Source of the DNA: Candidatus Solibacter usitatus | Lineage (GTDB): Bacteria; Acidobacteriota; Terriglobia; Bryobacterales; Bryobacteraceae | DNA length: 64,000 nt | Assembly: GCA_016213245.1 (NCBI GenBank) | Contig: JACRBC010000120.1 | Location: forward strand, 16,819 to 80,818 | Direction of reading: 5' to 3' | Shown: piece by piece, positions 29,689-38,624 of the stretch | Numbering within the stretch: position 1 is the stretch's first letter | How the letters are laid out: each line of letters opens with the position of its first letter | The notes under the pieces: model-generated | Databases searched by the model: none | Seen by the model: the letters and a program-made list of their open reading frames with translations, nothing else | Told to the model about the DNA's origin: nothing | Position numbers and translations under genes: made by a program

Positions 29689-32600
29689 ATGCGCACGCTT
29701 ACTTTCTTCTTCATCATGGCGCTTCCGCTGGCCGCCCAGCAGGCAAAACCGGCGCCAGCCGAGGCCAGGCCCGCCTGGTCCTCCCTGAAATACCGCTCCA
29801 TCGGCCCCTGGCGCGGCGGCCGCGTGACCGCCGTCAGCGGCGTGCCCGGCCAGCCGAACACCTTCTACTTCGGCGCCACCGGCGGCGGCGTCTGGAAGTC
29901 CTCCGACACCGGCGATACCTGGATCCCCGTCTCGGACGCCTTCTTCAAGACGGGCTCGGCCGGCGCCATCGCCGTGGCCGATTCCAACCCCAACGTCCTC
30001 TACGTGGGCATGGGCGAGGGCTGCATCCGCGGCAACGTCTCCCACGGCGACGGTGTCTACAAGTCCACCGACGCCGGTAAAACGTGGACCCGCGCCGGCC
30101 TCGACAACACCCGCCACATCCCCCGCATCCGCATCCATCCCCGCGATCCCAATACCGCCTGGGCCGCCGTTCTCGGCCATATCTTCGGCCCCCACGACGA
30201 TCGCGGCGTCTACAAGACCACCGACGGCGGCAAGACCTGGCGCAAGCTCCTCTTCAAATCCGATCGCGCCGGCGCCATCGACCTCGCTCTGGACCCCTCC
30301 AACCCCGATGTCCTCTACGCCGCTCTGTGGGACGTGCAACGCACCCCCTACAGCTTGGAGTCCGGCGGCCCCGCCTCCGGCCTCTTCAAATCCTGCGACG
30401 GCGGCGAGTCCTGGACCGACATCTCCACCAGCCAGGGTCTGCCGAAGGGCCCGCTCGGCCGCATCGGCATCGCCGTTTCCCCTGTGAACCCCGAACGCGT
30501 CTGGGCCCAGGTGGAAGCCGCCGAGGGCGGTCTCTATCGCTCCGAAGACGCCGGCAAGACCTGGCGCCGCGTCAACGAAAATCGCAACCTCCGCCAGCGC
30601 GCCTGGTATTACACCCACATCTACGCCGACACCCAAAACGCCGATCGCATCTACGCCTTGAACGTCCAGTTCTGGCGTTCCGACGACGGCGGCGCCACCT
30701 TCAAGACCCTCGGCACGCCCCACGGCGACAACCACGACCTCTGGATCGACCCCAAGGACAACAGCCGGCTGATCGGCGGCGACGACGGCGGCGCGCACGT
30801 CTCCACCAACTCCGGCGCCCGCTGGACCGGGCAGAATCAGCCCACCGCCCAGTTCTACCGCGTCGCCCTCGACAATGATTTCCCCTACAACATCTACGGC
30901 GCGCAACAGGACAACTCCACCATCCGCATCGCCTCCCGCACAACCTCCTCCGGCATCACCGATAGGGACTGGTGGGACGTCGGCGGCGGCGAATCCGGCT
31001 GGATCGCCCCTCATCCGAAGAACTCCGGCGTCACCTTCGCCGGCTCCTACGGCGGCTACCTCACCCGCTACGAAAAGCAGACCGGCCAACTCCGTGCCAT
31101 CAACGTCTGGCCCGACAACCCCATGGGCTACGGCGCCGAGGGCATGAAGTACCGCTTCCAGTGGAACTTCCCTATCCTCTTTTCGCCGCATGACCCCAAC
31201 GTGCTCTACACCGGCGGCAACCGCCTCTTCAAGTCCACCAGCGAGGGCCAGTCCTGGGAGCCCATCTCCCCCGACCTCACCCGCAACGACCCCTCCCGCC
31301 TCGGCCCCTCCGGCGGCCCCATCACCAAGGACAACACCGGCGTGGAATACTACTCCACCATCTTCACCGTCGCCGAAAGCCTGCTCACCCGAGGCCTGAT
31401 CTGGACCGGCTCCGACGACGGCCTCGTCTACGTCACCCGCGACGGCGGCAAGTCCTGGACCAATGTCACCCCCCCGAAGTCCGACATGCCCGAGTGGATT
31501 CAGATCAACTCCATCGAGCCCTCGCCGCACGACCCCGCCAAGGCCTATTTCGCCGCCACCATGTACAAGTCCGATGACTTCAGTCCCTACCTCTTCCGCA
31601 CCACCGACGGCGGTAAATCATGGAAGAAGATCGTCAGCGGCATCCCCGGCGGCGCCTTCACGCGCGTCATTCGCGAAGACCCCAACGCGCGCGGCATCCT
31701 CTACGCCGGCACCGAGACCGGCATGTATGTTTCGTTCGACGATGGCGACTCCTGGCAGCCCCTGCAACTCAACCTGCCCGTCGTCCCCATCACCGACCTG
31801 GCCATTCACAAGGGGATGAAAGAACTCGTCGTGGCCACCCAGGGCCGCTCGTTCTGGATCCTCGACGACATGACAGTGCTCCACAACTGGCAGGCCGGCG
31901 CCGACACGTTCTTCCCCGCGAAGGACGCCTGGCGCATGCCCGGCGGCCGCCTCCGCGGCCTGCCCGGCGCCGCCATCGGCGAAAATCCCCCCGCCGGCGC
32001 CGTCTTCAACGTCTGGCTCAAGGACAAGCCGGGCGGCGAAGCGACGCTGGAAATCCTCGACGTCTCCGGCAAGGTCATTCGCAAGTTCTCGTCGAAGAAG
32101 GAGCCCGCACCCGCCGGTGAGGCCGACGCCGAGCCGGAAGCCGGAAGCCGCCGCGGTGGCGCCTCGCCGCGACTCGAACTCAAACAAGGCTTGAACACCC
32201 TCTCTTGGGACCTCCGCCACGAAGACGCCAAGACCTTCCCCGGTCTCATTATGTGGGCCGGCTCTGTCACCGGACCCAAGGCCGCCCCCGGCCGCTACAC
32301 CGCCCGCCTCTCCGCCGGCGAGAAGAAGCTGGAAGCGCCCTTCCAAGTGAAGCCCGACCCCCGCCTCACCGGTGTCACGCTGGACGATCTCAAGAAGCAG
32401 GAAGCTCTCCTGCTCCAGATCCGCGACAAGCTCACCGAAACGCACGAGGCGATTCTGAAGATCCGCGACATCCGCAAGCAGCTCGACGAGTGGGCCGCCC
32501 GCGACAAGAGCCTGGAAGCCCAGGCCAAGGAGCTCGGCAAGAAGCTCACCGCCGTCGAGGAGGAGCTCTACCAGACCAGGAACAAGTCCAGCCAGGACCC

Positions 32601-32835
32601 GCTCAACTACCCCATCAAGCTCAACAACAAGCTCGCCGCCCTGGCCAGCGTCGCCGGCAGCGCAGACTCCCGCCCCACCGATCAGAGCTACCAGCTCCAC
32701 GAAGAGCTGACCTCCAAGATCAACGCCCACCTGCGCACTCTCGACGGCCTCTTGAAGTCCGATCTCGCCGCCTTCAACAAGCTCGTCCGCGACAAAAACA
32801 TCCCCGCCATCCGGGACAGCCTGACCCGTCCCTAG
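29689..32835 (+). CDS. BNR/sortilin-like beta-propeller protein (VPS10-like glycosyl hydrolase annotation)
   Basis: Repeated 'S.D.G.TW' motifs (KSSDTGDTWIPVS, KSTDAGKTWTRAG, KTTDGGKTWRKL); C-terminal RDSLTRP codons lie inside repeat element copy A. Confidence 0.88.
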   Translation: MRTLTFFFIMALPLAAQQAKPAPAEARPAWSSLKYRSIGPWRGGRVTAVSGVPGQPNTFYFGATGGGVWKSSDTGDTWIPVSDAFFKTGSAGAIAVADSNPNVLYVGMGEGCIRGNVSHGDGVYKSTDAGKTWTRAGLDNTRHIPRIRIHPRDPNTAWAAVLGHIFGPHDDRGVYKTTDGGKTWRKLLFKSDRAGAIDLALDPSNPDVLYAALWDVQRTPYSLESGGPASGLFKSCDGGESWTDISTSQGLPKGPLGRIGIAVSPVNPERVWAQVEAAEGGLYRSEDAGKTWRRVNENRNLRQRAWYYTHIYADTQNADRIYALNVQFWRSDDGGATFKTLGTPHGDNHDLWIDPKDNSRLIGGDDGGAHVSTNSGARWTGQNQPTAQFYRVALDNDFPYNIYGAQQDNSTIRIASRTTSSGITDRDWWDVGGGESGWIAPHPKNSGVTFAGSYGGYLTRYEKQTGQLRAINVWPDNPMGYGAEGMKYRFQWNFPILFSPHDPNVLYTGGNRLFKSTSEGQSWEPISPDLTRNDPSRLGPSGGPITKDNTGVEYYSTIFTVAESLLTRGLIWTGSDDGLVYVTRDGGKSWTNVTPPKSDMPEWIQINSIEPSPHDPAKAYFAATMYKSDDFSPYLFRTTDGGKSWKKIVSGIPGGAFTRVIREDPNARGILYAGTETGMYVSFDDGDSWQPLQLNLPVVPITDLAIHKGMKELVVATQGRSFWILDDMTVLHNWQAGADTFFPAKDAWRMPGGRLRGLPGAAIGENPPAGAVFNVWLKDKPGGEATLEILDVSGKVIRKFSSKKEPAPAGEADAEPEAGSRRGGASPRLELKQGLNTLSWDLRHEDAKTFPGLIMWAGSVTGPKAAPGRYTARLSAGEKKLEAPFQVKPDPRLTGVTLDDLKKQEALLLQIRDKLTETHEAILKIRDIRKQLDEWAARDKSLEAQAKELGKKLTAVEEELYQTRNKSSQDPLNYPIKLNNKLAALASVAGSADSRPTDQSYQLHEELTSKINAHLRTLDGLLKSDLAAFNKLVRDKNIPAIRDSLTRP

Positions 32836-33019
32836 TGCACATTCGCCGAAAACCCTTGAAAAACAAGGGTTGACAACGTCTCCGTTCACCCACCTCTCTA
32901 CATGCCGGGCCCGCCCCCGGCAACCTCGCCCTTTGTTTTCAACCATCGACGGCGGCGCCCAGCCTCCGCGAAGGCGAAAAACCGGCCGCAAACAGCGGTG
33001 GGACGGGTCAGGCTGTCCC
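32813..33019. repeat. Dispersed element copy A, ~207 bp, bounded by exact 20-bp inverted repeats
   Basis: GGGACAGCCTGACCCGTCCC at 32813-32832; exact reverse complement GGGACGGGTCAGGCTGTCCC at 33000-33019; internal 'ccctttgttttcaa' shared with copy B. Confidence 0.85.
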
Positions 33020-33072
33020 CGCTGGTGCATCACGCATCACACAGAAGGTGCGTGGTGTGTTATTCTATCAGC

Positions 33073-33297
33073 ATGCGAACGACGCTTGAACTCGACGACG
33101 AAATCGTCCTTTTGGCCCGGCAACTCGCCCAGCAGCGCGGCCTGACAATCGGCCAGGTCATCTCCGGTTTGGCCCGCAAGGGGATGCAACCTGCCACTTC
33201 TGCCCGCGTTCGCAATGGCGTTCCACTTCTTCGGGCGAAAAAGAGCCCGGTGTTGCCTGCCCTGGATCTGGTGAACAGACTGCGAGACGAGCCATGA
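33073..33297 (+). CDS. VapB-like antitoxin
   Basis: MRTTLELDDEIVLLARQLAQQRGLTIGQVISGLARKG; immediately upstream of a PIN-domain gene with 4-nt overlap. Confidence 0.85.
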   Translation: MRTTLELDDEIVLLARQLAQQRGLTIGQVISGLARKGMQPATSARVRNGVPLLRAKKSPVLPALDLVNRLRDEP

Positions 33298-33743
33298 GTG
33301 TCGCTCTCCCGGACGTCAATGTTCTCGTGGCCCTGCTCGATCCCGCTCACCCCAACCACGATGCTGCGCACGCCTGGTTCCGGGTGCATCGCAGCCGGGG
33401 CTGGGCAACCACCCCACTGACGATCAACGGTTGCGTACGGGTCTTGAGCAATCCCGCCTATCCAACGGTGGAGTGCACGCCCGCTGAAGTGGTGGAGAGT
33501 CTGAAGGTCATCATGGCCTCTCCCAGCCACTGTTTCTGGCCGGATACCCTGTCAGTCGCCGATGAATCGGCCATCCACCCCCAGTTGCTCTCTGGCCACT
33601 CTCAGATCACGGATGCTTGCCTGCTCGCGTTGGCCGTCGCCAACGATGGACGGTTGGTCACGTTCGACCGACGGATACCGGTCAAGGCCGTGGCCGGCGC
33701 CCGTCCGGCGCACGTAGATCTGCTTTCCCCCCAGCGCCACTGA
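33294..33743 (+). CDS. VapC-like PIN-domain toxin
   Basis: LPDVNVLVALLDPAHPNHDAAHAWF; C-terminal TDACLLALAVANDGRLVTFDRR. Confidence 0.9.
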   Translation: MSVALPDVNVLVALLDPAHPNHDAAHAWFRVHRSRGWATTPLTINGCVRVLSNPAYPTVECTPAEVVESLKVIMASPSHCFWPDTLSVADESAIHPQLLSGHSQITDACLLALAVANDGRLVTFDRRIPVKAVAGARPAHVDLLSPQRH

Positions 33744-33788
33744 GCCCCCGGCGGTCCCGCCTGCCCCCCACGCTACAATAGAGAATTC

Positions 33789-34559
33789 ATGTCCCTGCTG
33801 CTCAAAGACAAGACCACGCTCGTCCTCGGTCTGGCCAATCGCTGGTCTCTGGCTTATTCCATCGCCCGCGCCTTCCGCCGCGAGGGCGCCCAGCTCATTC
33901 TCACCTACCAGGGCGAGCGCCAGAAGGACACCGTCGAAGAGCTGGCCCGGGAACTCACCGCCTCCCGCCTCATCTCCTGCGACGTCACCCAGGAGCACGA
34001 CCTCCAACACCTCTCCGAAATCCTGCGCGGCGAGGGAGACAAGATCGACGCCGTCGTCCACTCCATCGCATTCGCCAACAAGGAAGACCTGGCCCGCCCC
34101 TTCTATGAAACCTCTCGCGAAGGCTTCCTGCTCGCCCAGGAGGTCTCCTGCTACTCCCTGATCGCCGTCGCCCGCGCCGTCGCACCCGTGATGACCGAAG
34201 GCGGCTCCATCATGACCCTCTCCTACCTCGGCAGCCAGCGTGTCATGACCAACTACAACGTCATGGGCGTCGCCAAAGCCGCCCTGGAGGCCTCTGTCCG
34301 CTACCTCGCCTCCGAGTTGGGCCCCCGGAACATCCGCGTCAACGCCATCTCCGCCGGTCCCGTGAAAACCGCCTCCGCCCGCGGCATCAAGGATTTCTCC
34401 AAGATCCTCGACCGCGTTACCGAAACCGCCCCCCTACGCCGGCCCACTGACCCGGAAGAGGTCGCCGATTCCGCCGTCTTCCTCGCCTCCCACCTCGGCC
34501 GCGGCGTCACCGGCAACATCCTCTACGTCGACTCCGGCTACCAGATCATGGGCTTCTGA
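33789..34559 (+). CDS. fabI: Enoyl-[acyl-carrier-protein] reductase
   Basis: LVLGLANRWSLAYSIARAFRREGA, VHSIAFANKEDL, YNVMGVAKAALEASVRYLASELG. Confidence 0.95.
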   Translation: MSLLLKDKTTLVLGLANRWSLAYSIARAFRREGAQLILTYQGERQKDTVEELARELTASRLISCDVTQEHDLQHLSEILRGEGDKIDAVVHSIAFANKEDLARPFYETSREGFLLAQEVSCYSLIAVARAVAPVMTEGGSIMTLSYLGSQRVMTNYNVMGVAKAALEASVRYLASELGPRNIRVNAISAGPVKTASARGIKDFSKILDRVTETAPLRRPTDPEEVADSAVFLASHLGRGVTGNILYVDSGYQIMGF

Positions 34560-34595
34560 CCGCCCTGGGCGGCCTCCGCCGGCCCAATTGAAAAT

Positions 34596-34628
34596 GCCCC
34601 GGACCCGCTTCCGGGCCCGGGGCGTTTC
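34596..34628. terminator. Strong GC hairpin between convergent fabI and TonB-receptor genes
   Basis: GCCCCGGaCCCG-CTTC-CGGGcCCGGGGC then gtttctg; one internal mismatch. Confidence 0.7.
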
Positions 34629-34645
34629 TGTCCCGACTCAGACGT

Positions 34646-37600
34646 CTACCACATCACCTTGCCGCCGATCTGCAGGTAACGCGGCGCGCCAACGTCGTTG
34701 ATCTGGCCGAACGCCCGGTTGCCCAACTGCGTGTTGAAGCCGCCGAGGTTCATGTGGTTGAGCGCGTTGAAGGTCTCCAGCCGGAGCTGCACCTTCACCC
34801 GCTCCACCACGCGGATGTCCTTCAGCGCGAAGGCGCTCAGGTCGATCGAGCCCGGCCCGCGGATCACCCACTTGCCGGAGTTGCCGTAGGTCCAGTCCTT
34901 CGGCCGCGCAAACGCCGCCGTGTTGAAGTACTGGAACAGCGAACGCTTGTCCGGCGCCATGTACCATTCGCCCACCACGTCCGGCCGGCTGGCCACCTGC
35001 CGCGCCACGCCCGTCAGGCTCGGCATGAACAGGCGGCCGCTGGTGATGGTCCACACCCCAGACACGCTCCAGCCGCCCAGAATGCGGCCCAGGAAGCCCT
35101 GCTGCGTCTTGTACCAGGGCAGTTCGTAGGTGTGGCTCAGCACCATGTAGTGACGCCGGCTCTCTTCCAGCTCCGAGCGCTCCGCCCGCATGTTCAGCGG
35201 ATTCTGCATGCCTCCGGCGATGCCCTCGTTGCCGTAACCGATGATCTTGCCCAGCGTGTAGGACAGCGCATAGGTCAGGTTGCCCGTGCGCCGGCGGACA
35301 GCCATCTGCATCGAGTTGTAGCTCGAAGTCGACGACGGCTCCACGATGTTCATGCCGCTCAGCCCGCGGTAGGGCAGGAAGCGGCGCAGATCCACACCCT
35401 GATTGGCCGCCTGCACCTCGGGCGTCAGGAAGTTGATCGGCCGCGAGTACGACAGATGCCGCCCGCTGTTGCCCACGTAGCTCACGTCAAGCTGCGTCTT
35501 GAACGGCAGTAGCGTCTGGATCCCAACGCTGTAGTTGTACATCGTCGGCATCGCGTAGTCGTAGGGCAGCGAACTGGAGCCGATCGGGAACCGCGTGGTG
35601 TTCGGAATCCCGCTGGCCGGATTGTCGGCGAAGCCGTTGGAGATGCTCGTCGAGGACACCAGCGGCTCACGCGCGCCCAGGTACCAGCCCGAGTTGGCGA
35701 TGCCCGTCACGCCATGGAAAATGCCAGCCCCGGCACGCACCGCCAGCTTGCCGTCGCCCAACACGTCCCAGGCAAAGCTCAGCCGTGGCTGGAAGTTGTT
35801 CTTCCGCAGCGGATTGAAGCCCCGCGGCACGCCGCGGAACATCGCCGTGATCGCCGCATCGCTGACCTGCGGGATGCGCCCCTTGGCCGAATCCGGCCAG
35901 CCCGAACCCGGCAGCACCAGCCCGTTGTAGAGGTCGCCCGTGCCCGGCACGATCGACCCATTCGCCGCCACTTGCGGGGCTTTGGCCGGATCCCAGTACT
36001 GCGCCATGAACGCCACCAGGTTGTTGTCGCGCGCGTACCACGGCGCGATGAACGACCAGCGCAGGCCGTACTCCAGCGAGAACCGCCGGCTCATTCTCCA
36101 GCTATCCTGCACGTAGAACTCGCGCGCGAACGACTTGTAGATCGTCTGCACCGGCGAGCTCGATTCGCCGTAGCCGTCGAAATTGCCCAACAGCGCGTTG
36201 GCCCACGGGTTGCCCGAGTTCTTCGGATTCGACGCCGAGCTGCCAAAGCCGAACGACCCGTTGTCGTTCGCCTGGTTCAGCTCGTTCATGTTCATCCACT
36301 CCCAGTACAGCCCGGCCTTCAGCGTGTGCGAGCCCATGATTTTGCTAAAGTTCTCGCGCAGGATGAAGGTCGGCGTCCGCGCAAAGCTCGGATGGCCCGA
36401 CCCGCTGAAGCCCTGAAACCCCGTGATGCTGATGTTCGGAATGCGGTCCATCCGGTTGCCCGGAAACACCTCGGGGAATGTGAACCCCCACGTCGAGCGC
36501 TTCAATCCGTCGCCGATCAGCCGGAAATCCTCCCGGTAGTCCGAATAGCCGTAGCTCAGCTCGTTGATCGTCGTCGGATTGATCACCGTGTTCAGCGTCA
36601 ATACGTAGTTGTTGCCCCTCCTGTCGCGGTAGGCCTCGAACAACGGGATGTTGTTGCCCGTGTTGTCAAACACGGAAGTAAATTCCTGCCGCCCCGGCAG
36701 CGCCCGGAAGCTCAACTGCCAGTTCGGCTTGATGTTGTAGTCCAGCCGGTAGATGATGTCGTTGCTGGTGGTCGGCTGGGCTCTGAAGGCATAGTAGTTG
36801 CCTCCCGGCCCCGTGTAGTTCGGATCCGGATACATTTTTTGCAGCGACTTGCCCATGTTGCTGATCCGCGACGCCGGAATGATGTGGTTCGGGAACGGCT
36901 GCCCCGTGTCCGGATCGATCGGCTTGATGGCGCTGGCGCTGAAATTGCCCCCGCGCTCCAGCGCCGTCGGCACCACCGACATCTTCTGGTTGCTGCCCGA
37001 ATTGCGCCGCGCTTCCAGCCCGGCGAAGAAAAACAGCTTATTCTTCTCCGTGTTCCATTTGCCCGGGATGTACACAGGTCCGCCGACGTTGAATCCGAAA
37101 TTGTGATACCTGATCCTCGGCTTGGCCGCGCAGCCCACCACGTACGGGCACGCCGCCATCGTCTCGGCAAAGAAAAACTCGTATCCGGCGGCATGGAAGT
37201 CCTGCGTCCCGCGCCGCGTCGTGAAATTGATCTGCGCCCCCGTCGAACGCCCGTACTCCGGCGCGTAGTGCGTCGTGTGCACCTTGACTTCCTCGATGAA
37301 GTCCACGCCCATGATGCTGTTCTGTTGCACCCCGTCGCGGTTGCGGCCGTTGTTGATGCCGTCCACCGTGATGAAGTTCATATCCTTCCGCTGGCCGTTG
37401 ATCTGCAACCCGCCCATCGAGAAGCTGCCGCCGCGAAAATCCGTCATGAAGTTGCCGTAGCGCGAAATCACTCCCGGCATGATGCCCAGCATGTAGAACG
37501 GGTTGCGGCCCGGCAGCGCGAAGTTCTGCAACTGCGCTCGTGTGATCATGCGCGACACTTCGCCGTTCGATGTCTCCACCATCGGCGCATCGGTCGTCAC

Positions 37601-37939
37601 TTCCACCTTCTCCGTCAACTGCCCTACTTCCAGTTGCAGCTTCAACAAGAGAACGGCGTCCGCGTCCAGCCGCACCGCCGTCCGCGTCAGAGTCTTGAAG
37701 CCCGCCGCCTCCACCTTCACGTCATAGTTCCCCACCGGCAGAGTCACCACCGTGAAGTAGCCGTTGTCGTTGCTCGTCGTCTCCCGGGTCAACCCGATCG
37801 ACGGCGCCGACACCGTCACCTTGGCCCCGGGCACCAACGCGCCCGAAGCGTCCACAACCTCTCCGGAAATCGTCCCGCGGCTCTGCCCCAGTAGCGACGC
37901 CGCGAGCAGAGTCACAAATGCCGTCAGTCGTAGTTTCAT
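34646..37939 (-). CDS. TonB-dependent receptor-like protein with N-terminal carboxypeptidase-regulatory-like domain
   Basis: GTISGEVVDASGALVPGAKVTVSAP..., plug and beta-barrel, aromatic C-terminal region; start at 37939 with upstream gggagg. Confidence 0.9.
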   Translation of the reverse strand: MKLRLTAFVTLLAASLLGQSRGTISGEVVDASGALVPGAKVTVSAPSIGLTRETTSNDNGYFTVVTLPVGNYDVKVEAAGFKTLTRTAVRLDADAVLLLKLQLEVGQLTEKVEVTTDAPMVETSNGEVSRMITRAQLQNFALPGRNPFYMLGIMPGVISRYGNFMTDFRGGSFSMGGLQINGQRKDMNFITVDGINNGRNRDGVQQNSIMGVDFIEEVKVHTTHYAPEYGRSTGAQINFTTRRGTQDFHAAGYEFFFAETMAACPYVVGCAAKPRIRYHNFGFNVGGPVYIPGKWNTEKNKLFFFAGLEARRNSGSNQKMSVVPTALERGGNFSASAIKPIDPDTGQPFPNHIIPASRISNMGKSLQKMYPDPNYTGPGGNYYAFRAQPTTSNDIIYRLDYNIKPNWQLSFRALPGRQEFTSVFDNTGNNIPLFEAYRDRRGNNYVLTLNTVINPTTINELSYGYSDYREDFRLIGDGLKRSTWGFTFPEVFPGNRMDRIPNISITGFQGFSGSGHPSFARTPTFILRENFSKIMGSHTLKAGLYWEWMNMNELNQANDNGSFGFGSSASNPKNSGNPWANALLGNFDGYGESSSPVQTIYKSFAREFYVQDSWRMSRRFSLEYGLRWSFIAPWYARDNNLVAFMAQYWDPAKAPQVAANGSIVPGTGDLYNGLVLPGSGWPDSAKGRIPQVSDAAITAMFRGVPRGFNPLRKNNFQPRLSFAWDVLGDGKLAVRAGAGIFHGVTGIANSGWYLGAREPLVSSTSISNGFADNPASGIPNTTRFPIGSSSLPYDYAMPTMYNYSVGIQTLLPFKTQLDVSYVGNSGRHLSYSRPINFLTPEVQAANQGVDLRRFLPYRGLSGMNIVEPSSTSSYNSMQMAVRRRTGNLTYALSYTLGKIIGYGNEGIAGGMQNPLNMRAERSELEESRRHYMVLSHTYELPWYKTQQGFLGRILGGWSVSGVWTITSGRLFMPSLTGVARQVASRPDVVGEWYMAPDKRSLFQYFNTAAFARPKDWTYGNSGKWVIRGPGSIDLSAFALKDIRVVERVKVQLRLETFNALNHMNLGGFNTQLGNRAFGQINDVGAPRYLQIGGKVMW

Positions 37940-38074
37940 AGACCTCCCTTCCAACATTCGATTGGAGTGTAACACCAAAACCGGCCTATTGGAACGAGAA
38001 GCGGAACGGCGTGCCGTTTTTTCACATTTGCTGATTCTCCGCCCGCCGGCCCCGGCTTCTGGTACAACTTCTTC

Positions 38075-38224
38075 ATGTCTCTCCTCACGCTCCTGGAAGA
38101 GCACGGCGTCCTCGACAATTTCAGGCGCTTGAGCAACCCGGCCGACTACACCCCCCGCCGCGGCCCCCTCTACACCGACTCCGGCATCTATAAGTGGATC
38201 GAGGCCGCCGCCTGGAGCCTCTAG
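38075..38224 (+). pseudogene. 49-codon remnant resembling the N terminus of a GH127/DUF1680-type beta-L-arabinofuranosidase
   Basis: MSLLTLLEEHGVLDNFRRLSNPADYTPRRGPLYTDSGIYKWIEAAAWSL* (translated by hand, below ORF-track length cutoff). Confidence 0.45.
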
Positions 38225-38624
38225 GACACCCTCTCCGTAAACGGCACACGGCCCTCAGGCAATTTACTCTCCACGAGGGGGGCCCTTCCACCCCTCCATG
38301 AGCCAAGCAGCCTGGTTTCGCTCCGAGTTTTGCCAGTCGGTGACCGGGGAAGCACAAAAACCTCCTCAATCCTCTCAACCACTTGCGGCCCAACGCCTTC
38401 AGCCCCCCTCCCGGCCCGGTGTATTCCATCTCCATGCTGACCACCACACGCCATCTCGCCGCCTCTCACCGCCGGAGCTCCGTCCATGCCTTCAACCACC
38501 CCGGAATGGAGCAAATAGTAAAAAAAACCAAAACGACCCTAGTCCCAAAATCGGACACCCCCCAACCCGCCCCGCCACGCTCGCCATGCTCCATCCACCC
38601 CCCCAGATAGTACAATCAGGTTTC

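Noticed and set aside
29650-33033. Long minus ORFs 29650..31530 and 31618..33033
   Set aside because: Shadow ORFs opposite the BNR propeller gene, which has convincing motifs; high GC explains their openness
32902-33072. N-terminal extension of the VapB ORF
   Set aside because: Lies mostly in repeat copy A; the conserved antitoxin begins at MRTTLELDDE (33073)
35714-37894. 726-aa plus ORF
   Set aside because: Antisense to the TonB receptor; Arg/His/Pro-rich translation without domains
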